The notes beneath the pieces are model-generated. The model ran no database searches and was not told the origin of the DNA. It saw only the letters and a list, made by a program, of their open reading frames with translations. A program made the position numbers and the translations under genes. A DNA stretch of 64,000 bases from Janthinobacterium rivuli (GTDB lineage Bacteria; Pseudomonadota; Gammaproteobacteria; Burkholderiales; Burkholderiaceae_D), in contig NZ_WFLJ01000017.1 in assembly GCF_009208735.1 (NCBI RefSeq), positions 62,001 through 126,000 of the forward strand, in the 5' to 3' direction. How positions within the stretch are numbered: position 1 is the first letter of the stretch; each line of letters opens with the position of its first letter. This document shows positions 47,358-57,117 of this stretch, in pieces.

Positions 47358-48098
47358 ATGTCGAGTCCGCATGCCCAGCTGCACAACCCGAATCAAAACC
47401 ATTTGCTCGCCGCCATGCTCGACGCCGATTTCGCGCGCCTGGCCCCCCACCTGGAGCAAGTCTCCATGCTGCTCGGTGACGTGATCTACGATTCTGGCGA
47501 CAAGCTGCAGCATGTGTACTTCCCCACCACGGCCATCGTTTCCATTCACTACCTGCTGGAAAACGGCGGCTCGTCGGAAATCGCCGGCGTCGGCAATGAA
47601 GGCATGGTGGGCGTGTCGCTGTTCATGGGCGGCAACTCGACACCGAGCCGCGCCGTCGTGCAGACGGGCGGCGTCGGCTACCGGCTCAAGGCCCACCTGC
47701 TGATGGAAGAATTCGACCGTGCCGGTCCCGTCATGCGCTTGCTGCTGCGCTATACGCAAGCCCTGATCACGCAAATGTCGCAGACGGCCGTGTGCAACCG
47801 CCACCATACGGTGGAACAGCAACTGTGCCGCTGGCTGCTGCTGACCATGGACCGCCTGCCGAATCGCGAGCTGACCATGACGCAGGAGTTGATTGCCAAC
47901 ATGCTGGGCGTGCGTCGCGAGGGCGTGACGGAAGCGGCCGGGCGCCTGCAGCAGCGCGGCTTCATCAGTTACCGGCGCGGCCATATCTCCGTGCTGGACC
48001 GTGCCGGCCTCGAAGGCCATGTGTGCGAATGCTATGGCGTGGTCAAGAAGGAATTCGCGCGTCTGCTGTCGGACGTGCGCCAGCGTCAGGGTTCCTAA
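47358..48098 (+). CDS. Crp/Fnr-family transcription regulator
   Basis: A 246-residue regulator. The N-terminal cyclic-nucleotide-binding-like domain has DVIYDSGDKLQHVYFP and VGNEGMVGVSLFMGG, but lacks the FGE phosphate-cassette of cAMP-binding Crp, and there is no Fnr cysteine cluster. The C-terminal winged helix has MTQELIANMLGVRREGVTEAA. So the signal is unknown. ATG 47358 has AGGAAA about 8 bases upstream; the frame opens at 47130. It is divergent from the GGDEF-EAL gene and 43 bp upstream of a hybrid histidine kinase. Confidence 0.88.
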   Translation: MSSPHAQLHNPNQNHLLAAMLDADFARLAPHLEQVSMLLGDVIYDSGDKLQHVYFPTTAIVSIHYLLENGGSSEIAGVGNEGMVGVSLFMGGNSTPSRAVVQTGGVGYRLKAHLLMEEFDRAGPVMRLLLRYTQALITQMSQTAVCNRHHTVEQQLCRWLLLTMDRLPNRELTMTQELIANMLGVRREGVTEAAGRLQQRGFISYRRGHISVLDRAGLEGHVCECYGVVKKEFARLLSDVRQRQGS

Positions 48099-48141
48099 TA
48101 CCGCAATCCCCTTCCTATCGTTGTCATTGTCCAGGCTCATC

Positions 48142-50385
48142 ATGCAATCTGTCGAAAACATCCCCCCGCGCGCGCCGTCGCGCTGGCCCATGGCACTGGC
48201 ATTTTCGTTCAGCGCCGTTGCGCTGCTGGCCGTCGGCGTGCTGGCCTGGCGCGCGCCGTTCGAGACGGCCTGCGTCATCGACGCGCTGGTCTTCCTGCTG
48301 CTGATGCTGTTGGCGGCACTGTACCGGCGCACCTCGGCGGCCAGCCTGCCGCGCCAGCTGCTCAAGGCGGGCGCCTTGCAGGATGCGATCTTCAACAGCC
48401 CCAATTTCTCGTGCATCGCCACCGATGCGCAAGGCGTGATCCAGATTTTCAATGTGGGCGCCGAACGCATGCTCGGCTATGAAGCCAGCGACGTGGTCGA
48501 CAAGCTGACGCCGGCCGGTATTTCTGATGCGCAAGAAATCATCGCGCGCGCCGCCGCCCTCAGTTCGGAACTCGACACCGTCATCACGCCGGGCGTGGAA
48601 GCGCTCGTGTTCAAGGCCTCGCGCGGCATCGACGACGTCTATGAACTGACGTATATCCGCAAGGATGGCAGCCGTTTCCCCGCCATGGTCTCCGTGACGG
48701 CGCTGCGCGACGCGCAGAGCAAGGTCATCGGTTACTTGCTGATCGGCACCGACAACACGGCACGCAAGCAGGTCGAGGCGGAACAGGCGCTGCTGGACCA
48801 GCGCTTGCGCGAGCAGCAGTTCTATACGCGCTCGCTGATCGAATCGAATATCGACGCCCTGATGACGACGGATCCGCGGGGCATCATCAGCGACGTCAAC
48901 CAGCAGATGGAAGCGCTGACGGGCTGCACGCGCGACGAATTGATTGGCGCGCCGTGCAAGAACTACTTTACGGAACCGGAACGGGCCGAGGAAGCCATCG
49001 CGCGCGTGTTGCGCGAAGGTAAGTTGACCAATTACGAACTGACGGCCCTGGCGCGCGACGGCAAGCAGACGGTGGTGTCGTACAACGCCTCGACCTTCCA
49101 CGACCGCGACCGCAAGCTGCAGGGCGTGTTTGCCGCCGCACGCGACGTGACGGAACGCAAGCAGTTCGAGCAAGCCTTGCAAGACACGAACATCGAAATG
49201 GAAAAGGCCCGCCAGGCGGCGGAAAAGGCGAACCTGGCGAAGTCCGAATTCTTGTCGAGCATGAGCCATGAATTGCGCACGCCCTTGAACGCCGTGCTGG
49301 GCTTTGCCCAGCTGATGGCCTCCGAGACGCCGGCGCCGAGCTTGCCGCAACAGCGTTCGATCGACCAGATACTCAAGGGCGGCTGGTATCTCTTGCGCTT
49401 GATCAATGAGATCCTCGACCTGGCCATGATCGAGTCGGGCAAGGTCACCATGTCGCAAGAGGCGATGTCCTTGCTCGACGTGCTGCAGGATTGCCAGGCG
49501 ATGATCGCGCCGCAGGCGGAAAAACGCGGCATCAGCATGCATTTCCCCCGCTGCGGCAAAGCCTATTATGTGCACGCCGACCGCACGCGCGTGAAGCAGG
49601 TGATGATCAACCTGCTGTCGAACGCCATCAAGTACAACCAGAGCGGCGGCAGCGTGAAGGTCGAGTGCAGCCGCAATGGCGACCGCGTGCGCACCAGTGT
49701 CACCGACAGCGGCGCCGGCCTGAATGCCGAACAGATGAGTCAGCTGTTCCAGCCCTTCAACCGCCTGGGCCAGGAAAGCAGCACGGAAGAGGGCACGGGC
49801 ATCGGCCTGGTCGTCACCAAGCAACTGGTCGAACTGATGGGCGGCACCATCGGCGTCGACAGCACGGTCGGCGTGGGCACCACCTTCTGGGTGGAATTCA
49901 AGGCGTCGCGCGCGCCTGAGCTGCATCTGGACGAGGGCGAAGTGCTGTCCGTGGCGCAAGAGAACCAGGAAAGCCTGCGCACTCTGCTGTACGTGGAAGA
50001 CAATCCCGCCAACCTGGCGCTGGTCGAGCAATTGATCGCCCGCCGCAGCGACTTGAAACTGCTGACGGCCATCGATGCGCACCTGGGCATCGACCTGGCG
50101 CGCACCTACCAGCCGGACGTGATCTTGATGGATATCAACCTTCCCGGCATCAGCGGCTATGGCGCCCTGCACATCCTGCATGATGATCCGCTCACCAGCC
50201 ACATTCCCGTCATGGCCCTGTCGGCCAACGCCGTGCCGCGCGACATCGAAAAAGGCCTGGAGGCGGGTTTCTTCCGCTACCTGACCAAGCCGATCAAGGT
50301 CGTCGAATTCATGGACGCGCTCGACGTGGCCCTGCACCATGCTGCCGAGCATGGCCTGGCCGACGACACTCACGCAGTACGCTAA
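48142..50385 (+). CDS. Hybrid sensor histidine kinase with two PAS domains
   Basis: A 747-residue inner membrane kinase. Two N-terminal helices (residues about 14-36 and 40-60) with almost no periplasmic loop; PAS 1 (FNSPNFSCIATDAQGVIQIF), PAS 2 (IESNIDALMTTDPRGIISDV), HisKA with phospho-acceptor His376 (SMSHELRTPLNAVLGF), HATPase_c (NLLSNAIKYNQSGG, GTGIGLVVTK) and a C-terminal receiver with Asp664 (VILMDINLPGISGYG). No phosphotransfer domain is attached. The next gene encodes a receiver protein and is the obvious partner. ATG 48142 is preceded only by a weak Shine-Dalgarno (CCAGG). Confidence 0.93.
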   Translation: MQSVENIPPRAPSRWPMALAFSFSAVALLAVGVLAWRAPFETACVIDALVFLLLMLLAALYRRTSAASLPRQLLKAGALQDAIFNSPNFSCIATDAQGVIQIFNVGAERMLGYEASDVVDKLTPAGISDAQEIIARAAALSSELDTVITPGVEALVFKASRGIDDVYELTYIRKDGSRFPAMVSVTALRDAQSKVIGYLLIGTDNTARKQVEAEQALLDQRLREQQFYTRSLIESNIDALMTTDPRGIISDVNQQMEALTGCTRDELIGAPCKNYFTEPERAEEAIARVLREGKLTNYELTALARDGKQTVVSYNASTFHDRDRKLQGVFAAARDVTERKQFEQALQDTNIEMEKARQAAEKANLAKSEFLSSMSHELRTPLNAVLGFAQLMASETPAPSLPQQRSIDQILKGGWYLLRLINEILDLAMIESGKVTMSQEAMSLLDVLQDCQAMIAPQAEKRGISMHFPRCGKAYYVHADRTRVKQVMINLLSNAIKYNQSGGSVKVECSRNGDRVRTSVTDSGAGLNAEQMSQLFQPFNRLGQESSTEEGTGIGLVVTKQLVELMGGTIGVDSTVGVGTTFWVEFKASRAPELHLDEGEVLSVAQENQESLRTLLYVEDNPANLALVEQLIARRSDLKLLTAIDAHLGIDLARTYQPDVILMDINLPGISGYGALHILHDDPLTSHIPVMALSANAVPRDIEKGLEAGFFRYLTKPIKVVEFMDALDVALHHAAEHGLADDTHAVR

Positions 50386-50412
50386 TTCAGCAATTATTTT
50401 AGGAATACCGCC

Positions 50413-51219
50413 ATGCTTCAAGCCACCGAGATCCTCAACGCCAGCATCCTCATCGTCGATGACCAGGAGGCCAACGTCATGCTGTTGGAACAGGTGCTAC
50501 GCAATGCCGGCTATACGCGCATCACGTCCACCATGGACCCGCAAGCCGTGCACGCGCTGCACCAGCAGCACCGCTACGATTTGATCCTGCTCGACTTGCA
50601 GATGCCGGAAATGGATGGCTTCGAAGTGATGGAAGGCTTGCGCGACATCGAGGCGGGCAGTTATCTGCCGGTGCTGGTGATCACGGCCCAGCCCGGACAC
50701 AAGCTGCGCGCGCTGCAGGCCGGCGCCAAGGATTTCGTCAGCAAGCCCTTCGACCTGGTGGAAGTCAAGACGCGCATCCACAACATGCTGGAAGTGCGCC
50801 TGCTGTACCAGAAGCTGGCCGAATACAACAAGTCGCTGGAACAGATGGTGGAAGAGCGCACGGCGGAGTTGCGCGAAAGCGAAGCGCGCTTCCAGCGTTT
50901 CACGGAACTGTCGTCCGACTGGTACTGGGAACAGGATGCGCAAGGCAATCTGACGCGCTTTTCCGGTCCCGTGGCTGAAATGCTGGGCATCGGCAGCGAG
51001 GAAGAGCCGCAGCGCTGGAATGCGGCCGAGCGCGCGCTGCTCGATGCAAAAATTGCCGCGCGCGAACCGTTTCTCGATTTTATCTACAGCCGTGCCAACC
51101 TCGACGGCAGCACGCAGTACCTGCAGGTCAGCGGCGAACCGATGTTCGACACGGGCAGCCGCTTCATCGGCTACCGCGGCATCGGCCTCGACGTCACGGA
51201 GCGCCAGCGCAAGATTTGA
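50413..51219 (+). CDS. Response regulator with receiver and PAS domain, no output domain
   Basis: A 268-residue protein. Receiver domain (ILIVDDQEANVMLLEQ, phospho-acceptor Asp61 in LILLDLQMPEMDG, and the Lys in VSKPFDLVE), a coiled-coil linker (YNKSLEQMVEERTAELRESE), then one PAS domain (FTELSSDWYWEQDAQGNL, YRGIGLDVTERQ) at the very end. Such receiver-PAS starts usually lead to GGDEF or kinase domains, but here a stop follows. It sits 27 bp after the hybrid kinase and is surely in its operon. It may act through protein contacts. Confidence 0.88.
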   Translation: MLQATEILNASILIVDDQEANVMLLEQVLRNAGYTRITSTMDPQAVHALHQQHRYDLILLDLQMPEMDGFEVMEGLRDIEAGSYLPVLVITAQPGHKLRALQAGAKDFVSKPFDLVEVKTRIHNMLEVRLLYQKLAEYNKSLEQMVEERTAELRESEARFQRFTELSSDWYWEQDAQGNLTRFSGPVAEMLGIGSEEEPQRWNAAERALLDAKIAAREPFLDFIYSRANLDGSTQYLQVSGEPMFDTGSRFIGYRGIGLDVTERQRKI

Positions 51220-51273
51220 TTTGTGACGGGCTGATTTATACTTGTCGGTCTCCACATCGACAAGGAAAGCATC

Positions 51274-51531
51274 ATGGCCGACAAATCACCACCGCAATAC
51301 TGGTTCCCCGCCAAGACCTATGGCTGGGGCTGGGGCATGCCCATCACCTGGCAGGGCTGGCTGGTCTTCCTGGCCGCGCTGGCGCTGTTCGCCTGCGGCG
51401 CTTTCCTGTTCCCGCCGCAAGAATCGCTGGCGCTGTACATCGTCTATGAAGTCGTCATCGCCGGCGCGCTCGTCGGCGTGTGCTGGCTGAAGGGGGAACC
51501 GACCGGCTGGCGCTGGGGCAAGAAAAAATAG
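51274..51531 (+). CDS. Small Trp-rich membrane protein, 85 residues
   Basis: Starts with an AAGGAAAGC Shine-Dalgarno. Two hydrophobic helices (WQGWLVFLAALALFACGAFLF and LALYIVYEVVIAGALVGVCW) are framed by tryptophan-rich ends: YWFPAKTYGWGWGMP before and GEPTGWRWGKKK after. Short proteins with this YGWGWG...W.W layout occur in many proteobacteria without a known function, to my recollection. Inner membrane is likely. Confidence 0.75.
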   Translation: MADKSPPQYWFPAKTYGWGWGMPITWQGWLVFLAALALFACGAFLFPPQESLALYIVYEVVIAGALVGVCWLKGEPTGWRWGKKK

Positions 51532-51538
51532 GCGCCGT

Positions 51539-51559
51539 ATCTGCTGCATTGCAGCAGAT
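51539..51559. repeat. 21-bp near-perfect palindrome upstream of the thi operon promoter
   Basis: ATCTGCTGCA (51539-51548) and TGCAGCAGAT (51550-51559) are perfect inverted repeats around one base. No T run follows, so it is either a poor terminator or a protein-binding site upstream of the thiC -10. Confidence 0.6.
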
Positions 51560-51611
51560 GCACAAACACGACATCGTCAAGAAATCATCTGGCCACGCGG
51601 CGTGAACCGCG

Positions 51612-51617
51612 TATAAT
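51612..51617 (+). promoter_or_regulatory. -10 element (TATAAT) of the thi operon
   Basis: Consensus TATAAT. The -35 position (CTGGCC at 51589-51594) is weak. Transcription would start about 20 bases before the riboswitch aptamer. Confidence 0.55.
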
Positions 51618-51642
51618 TGGCTCGCTGCCGCAAGGCGGCAAA

Positions 51643-51742
51643 CGCTAGGGGTCCTGCCTTTTGCTGTGGAAACACAGTGCAAGCGCGGGTGAGAAATACC
51701 CTCCGAACCTGATCTGGATAATGCCAGCGAAGGGAAGCTTTA
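51643..51742 (+). promoter_or_regulatory. TPP riboswitch (thi-box) controlling thiC
   Basis: Typical THI-element aptamer. CTAGGGGTCCTGC opens helix P1/P2, GGGTGAGAAATACCC is the pyrimidine-sensing arm, ACCTGATCTGGATAATGCCA the pyrophosphate arm, and GCGAAGGGAAGC closes P1. In the following leader CTCCTT (51783-51788) and GGCTCC (51793-51798) can each pair with the thiC ribosome-binding site (AAGGAGCC, 51820-51827). No terminator is seen, which points to control of translation. Confidence 0.95.
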
Positions 51743-51812
51743 GGATGAACGCACCTGCTTTTCCGCGTGCGCACAGCCGAACCTCCTTAGCTGGCTCCAG
51801 GCTTAAAAATAG

Positions 51813-53744
<1,932 letters not shown>

Positions 53745-53755
53745 AGGAGAGCGTG

Positions 53756-53968
53756 ATGCCTGCATTGATATCCATCACGCTCAACGGCGCACCGCACCAG
53801 GTGCCGCCCGGGCAGACACTCGACCAACTGATCGCCGCGCTGTCGCTGGAAAACCAGGCGCTGGCGCTGGCTGTCAACCGCAACGTCGTGCCGCGCAAGG
53901 CGTGGCCGGGACAGGTCTTGCAGGTGCAAGACCAGGTAGAAATCGTACGCGCCATCGGCGGCGGCTGA
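53756..53968 (+). CDS. thiS: Sulfur carrier protein ThiS
   Basis: A 70-residue ubiquitin-fold protein ending in Gly-Gly-Gly (RAIGGG); the C-terminal Gly-Gly is adenylated and thiocarboxylated to give sulfur for the thiazole ring. Internal motifs PPGQTLDQLIAALSL and LALAVNRNVVPRKAW fit the family. GAAGGAG sits 7 bases before ATG 53756. It follows thiC by 11 bp; repeat copy C follows. Confidence 0.94.
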   Translation: MPALISITLNGAPHQVPPGQTLDQLIAALSLENQALALAVNRNVVPRKAWPGQVLQVQDQVEIVRAIGGG

Positions 53969-53980
53969 AAACGTCCAAGC

Positions 53981-54092
53981 AAACCTACTGCGCGGCGCGC
54001 TTTGCGGCCTGCGATGCTCACCGGCTCGGCGCCCCCGTGCTTCAGCACGGTTGCGCGTCTCGGCCACAAATCATCGCCGCTCGCTACGGTTT
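53981..54092 (+). repeat. Intergenic structured repeat, copy C (112 bp), inside the thi operon
   Basis: Third copy, 12 bp after the thiS stop and ending 33 bp before thiG. It has a 14-15 base insertion before the central hairpin (CGGCTCGGCGCCCC region, about 54021-54034). The hairpin is now CCGTGC-TTCA-GCACGG: the T-A pair of copies A and B has become C54036-G54049. The outer helix keeps G54004-C54067 as in copy B. Confidence 0.9.
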
Positions 54093-54125
54093 TCTTTGGA
54101 TGTCTAAAAACTTAAGGAAAAGCAC

Positions 54126-54920
54126 ATGAATACCGCAACAAATAACGACCTGTTGACCATCGCAGGAAAACAGTACCAGTCGCGCCTGCTGGTGGGCAGC
54201 GGCAAATACAAGGATTTGCCGCAGACGCGCGAAGCGACGGACGCGGCCGAGGCGCAGATCATCACGGTGGCGATCCGCAGGGTCAACATTGGCCAGGACC
54301 CGAACGCGCCCAGCCTGCTGGATTTCGTGCCGCCCGATCAGTACACGATTTTGCCGAACACGGCCGGCTGCTATAACGCGAAAGATGCCGTCTACACCCT
54401 GCAACTGGCGCGGGAACTGCTGGGCGGGCGCAATCTGGTGAAACTGGAAGTGCTGGGCGATGAAAAGACGCTGTTCCCGCACATGCCGGAAACCCTGGTC
54501 GCGGCCGAAGCGCTGGTCAAGGATGGCTTCGACGTGATGGTCTACTGCAGCGACGATCCCATCCAGGCGAAGATTCTGGAAGACATCGGCTGCGTGGCCG
54601 TCATGCCGCTGGCCTCCCTGATCGGCTCGGGCATGGGCATCCTGAATCCGTGGAACTTGTCGCTGATCATCGACCAGGCGAAAGTGCCGGTACTCGTCGA
54701 TGCCGGCGTGGGCACGGCGTCGGATGCGGCCATTGCCATGGAACTCGGCTGCGATGGCGTGCTGATGAACACCGCGATTGCCGGCGCGCGCGACCCAGTG
54801 CGCATGGCGCGTGCGATGAAGCTGGCCGTGCGGGCCGGGCGCGAAGCATTTTTGGCGGGACGCATGCCGCGCAAATTCGCCGCTTCACCATCGTCGCCGA
54901 TGGCGGGCCGGCTGGCGTGA
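54126..54920 (+). CDS. thiG: Thiazole synthase
   Basis: Forms the thiazole phosphate ring from deoxyxylulose-5-phosphate, dehydroglycine and ThiS thiocarboxylate. The 264-residue TIM barrel has [19 protein letters not shown]-type segment, [35 protein letters not shown] (Schiff-base lysine region), [12 protein letters not shown] and [18 protein letters not shown]. The ATG is preceded by TTAAGGAAAAG. Its stop overlaps the thiD start (TGATG). Confidence 0.96.
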   Translation: MNTATNNDLLTIAGKQYQSRLLVGSGKYKDLPQTREATDAAEAQIITVAIRRVNIGQDPNAPSLLDFVPPDQYTILPNTAGCYNAKDAVYTLQLARELLGGRNLVKLEVLGDEKTLFPHMPETLVAAEALVKDGFDVMVYCSDDPIQAKILEDIGCVAVMPLASLIGSGMGILNPWNLSLIIDQAKVPVLVDAGVGTASDAAIAMELGCDGVLMNTAIAGARDPVRMARAMKLAVRAGREAFLAGRMPRKFAASPSSPMAGRLA

Positions 54921-55684
54921 TGGCGCAGCAACGTCCGACGGTGCTGGTGTTTGCCGGCGCCGACCCCTCGGGCGGTGCCGGCATCGCCGCCGATATCGTC
55001 GCCATCGCCGCGCAAGGCGCGCATGCCTTGCCCGTTATCACGGCATTGACGGTGCAGGACAACGACCGCGTGTTTGCTGTCGAGCCCGTGGCGCCGGCGC
55101 TGCTGCGGCGCCAGGCGCAGGCGCTGATCGACAAGATCGCCATCGATGCCGTGAAAATCGGCATCCCCGGCAGCGCCGCGAACGCGGCCGTCATCGCGCA
55201 ACTGATCGCGCAATTGCGGCTGGCCCACCCAAGCTTGCCCGTCGTGCTCGATCCCGTGCTGGCCAGCGGCCATGGCGACGTGCTCAGCCGCGACGACGCC
55301 GTGCTGGCGCTGGCGCCCTTGCTGCCCGTGACGACCGTCATCGTGCCGAACGGGCCGGAAGCGCTGGCCCTCGGTGGCGCGGAAAACCTGCTTGCGCAAG
55401 GCTGCCAGCACGTGCTGGTGACGGGCGGGCATGGCGACGGAGATGAGGTGATCAATCGCTGGTTTGCCGATGACGCAGTGAGGCACGAGTGGCGCTGGCC
55501 GCGTCTGCCCGGAGAGTTTCATGGCAGCGGCTGCACCTTGGCGTCGGCCATCGCGGCCCGGCTGGCGCTGGGCCAGGCATTGCCCGCAGCGCTCGATGGC
55601 GCGCAAGCCTATTGCCATGCGGCCCTGGCCGGCGCCTACGCGATTGCGCCAGGCCAGCTGATGCCGCAACGATTCATTGAATAA
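54920..55684 (+). CDS. thiD: Hydroxymethylpyrimidine / phosphomethylpyrimidine kinase
   Basis: Phosphorylates HMP and HMP-phosphate. The 254-residue ribokinase-fold protein begins [21 protein letters not shown] with the substrate loop, followed by AQGAHALPVITALTVQDN, VLDPVLASGHGD, VIVPNGPEA and the anion-hole motif FHGSGCTLASAIAA. The ATG overlaps the thiG stop codon. The longer frame to 54650 is read-through within thiG. It overlaps no functional start of thiE, which follows 10 bp after its stop. Confidence 0.93.
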   Translation: MAQQRPTVLVFAGADPSGGAGIAADIVAIAAQGAHALPVITALTVQDNDRVFAVEPVAPALLRRQAQALIDKIAIDAVKIGIPGSAANAAVIAQLIAQLRLAHPSLPVVLDPVLASGHGDVLSRDDAVLALAPLLPVTTVIVPNGPEALALGGAENLLAQGCQHVLVTGGHGDGDEVINRWFADDAVRHEWRWPRLPGEFHGSGCTLASAIAARLALGQALPAALDGAQAYCHAALAGAYAIAPGQLMPQRFIE

Positions 55685-55694
55685 GGAAAACATT

Positions 55695-56318
55695 ATGCGT
55701 GGACTGTATCTGGTCACCCCGAACTGGGATGACACCGACCGCCTGCTCGACATCACGGAACAGGCTTTGCACGGCGGCGTGGCGCTGCTGCAATACCGCC
55801 ACAAGAGCGCCGAGGCGGACCAGCGGCGCGAGCAGGCGGGCGCCTTGCTGGCCCTGGCCCGCAAGTATGGCGTGCCCCTCATCATCAATGATTTCATCGA
55901 GCTGTGCGAAGAGCTCGACGCGGACGGCGTGCACGTGGGTGGCACGGATGCGTCCGTGGCGCAGGTGCGCGCGCGGCTGGGGGCCGGCAAGATCGTCGGC
56001 GCCTCCTGCTATGGCGACCTGGCCCTGGCCCGCACGGCCGAGGCGGGCGGCGCCAGCTATGTGGCCTTCGGCGGCTTCTATCCGTCGCTGGTGAAAAAGT
56101 ATCCGGTGACGACGCCGCTCGATATCGTGCTGCAGGCGAAACGCGAAATCGCCTTGCCGTGCGTGGTGATCGGCGGCATGACGCCGGAGAACGCGGCGCC
56201 GCTGGTGGCGCGCGGCGCCGACATGGTGGCGGCCATCAGCAGCGTCTTTAACCAGGCATACCAGGCGGACGAGGTGGATATTGCAGTGCAGCAATTCAAT
56301 CAATTATTCGCGGCATGA
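55695..56318 (+). CDS. thiE: Thiamine-phosphate synthase
   Basis: Joins HMP-pyrophosphate and thiazole phosphate to thiamine phosphate. The 207-residue TIM barrel has GLYLVTPNWDDTDRLL, LLQYRHKSAEAD, LIINDFIELCEELDADGVHVG, VGASCYGDL (pyrophosphate loop) and IGGMTPENAAPLVARGADMV. ATG 55695 has AAGGAAAA upstream; the TTG at 55677 overlaps thiD and is rejected. Last gene of the operon. Confidence 0.95.
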   Translation: MRGLYLVTPNWDDTDRLLDITEQALHGGVALLQYRHKSAEADQRREQAGALLALARKYGVPLIINDFIELCEELDADGVHVGGTDASVAQVRARLGAGKIVGASCYGDLALARTAEAGGASYVAFGGFYPSLVKKYPVTTPLDIVLQAKREIALPCVVIGGMTPENAAPLVARGADMVAAISSVFNQAYQADEVDIAVQQFNQLFAA

Positions 56319-56356
56319 GCATGGGAATCGAAGGCTGGTTTGGGGAATAATCGGCA

Positions 56357-56362
56357 TATAAT
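56357..56362 (+). promoter_or_regulatory. -10 element (TATAAT) for the ANTAR regulator gene
   Basis: TATAAT 34 bases before the ATG at 56396, in the gap after thiE. No good -35 at the right spacing. It suggests the regulator has its own transcript. Confidence 0.45.
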
Positions 56363-56395
56363 AAGAACATCATTCATTACCGAGGTCCCCCACCC

Positions 56396-57028
56396 ATGAG
56401 TCAGCCAGCCGCCGCGAAACGCCTTATCCTGATCGTTGACGATGACCAGCTGCTGTTGGAATTCCTCGGCGAAGTCCTGCGCCATGCCGGCTATGAAACA
56501 GCCCTGGCCCATTCGGCCGAAGTGGCGCTGCAGATGATCGCCCAGCGCGAGCCCGACCTGGCCTTGCTCGACATCCACATGCCGGGCATGTCCGGCCTGG
56601 AATTGGCCAAGCGCCTGCACGGCGAAACGGCCGTGCCGTTCATGTTCCTGTCCGGCAGCGGCGACAGCGAATCGGGCAAGCAGGCGGCCGCCTACGGCGC
56701 CGTCGGCTATGTCGTCAAACCCGTCGACGAAGGCCGTTTGATGCCCGCGTTTGAAGCGGGCCTGGCACGCGCCGATGAAATCCGCCAGCTGCGGCGTACC
56801 GAGCTGAACCTGAACGCGGCCCTGGCCGCCGGCCGCGAAACGAGCCTGGCCGTGGGCCTCTTGATGGGGAAATTCCAGACCGACCGCAACACGGCGTTCG
56901 AAGTGCTGCGCGACCACGCCCGCTCCAGCCGCCGCAAGATCAATGAAATCGCCAGCCAGCTGCTGCTGGCCGAGGAAACCCTGAACGGCTTGCACGGTGC
57001 GTTCTTGAATCGGGCGAAAACCAAGTAA
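56396..57028 (+). CDS. Response regulator with ANTAR RNA-binding domain
   Basis: A 210-residue protein with a receiver domain (LILIVDDDQLLLEFLGEVL, phospho-acceptor Asp in LALLDIHMPGMSGLEL, Lys in VVKPVDEG) and a C-terminal ANTAR domain (ETSLAVGLLMGKFQTDRNTAFEVLRDHA, SRRKINEIASQLL). ANTAR proteins of the AmiR/NasT/EutV type bind dual hairpins in nascent RNA and prevent termination. No cognate kinase is adjacent. GAGGT lies upstream of the ATG. Its RNA targets are not evident from its own neighbourhood. Confidence 0.9.
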   Translation: MSQPAAAKRLILIVDDDQLLLEFLGEVLRHAGYETALAHSAEVALQMIAQREPDLALLDIHMPGMSGLELAKRLHGETAVPFMFLSGSGDSESGKQAAAYGAVGYVVKPVDEGRLMPAFEAGLARADEIRQLRRTELNLNAALAAGRETSLAVGLLMGKFQTDRNTAFEVLRDHARSSRRKINEIASQLLLAEETLNGLHGAFLNRAKTK

Positions 57029-57117
57029 GTGTTTCCCTCGCGCCCGCTTGGCCGCCTTGTTATGATGTGGCGATACGGCGCGCTGGCGCGTCTGGTTCAA
57101 CCCTACACAGGACATAC

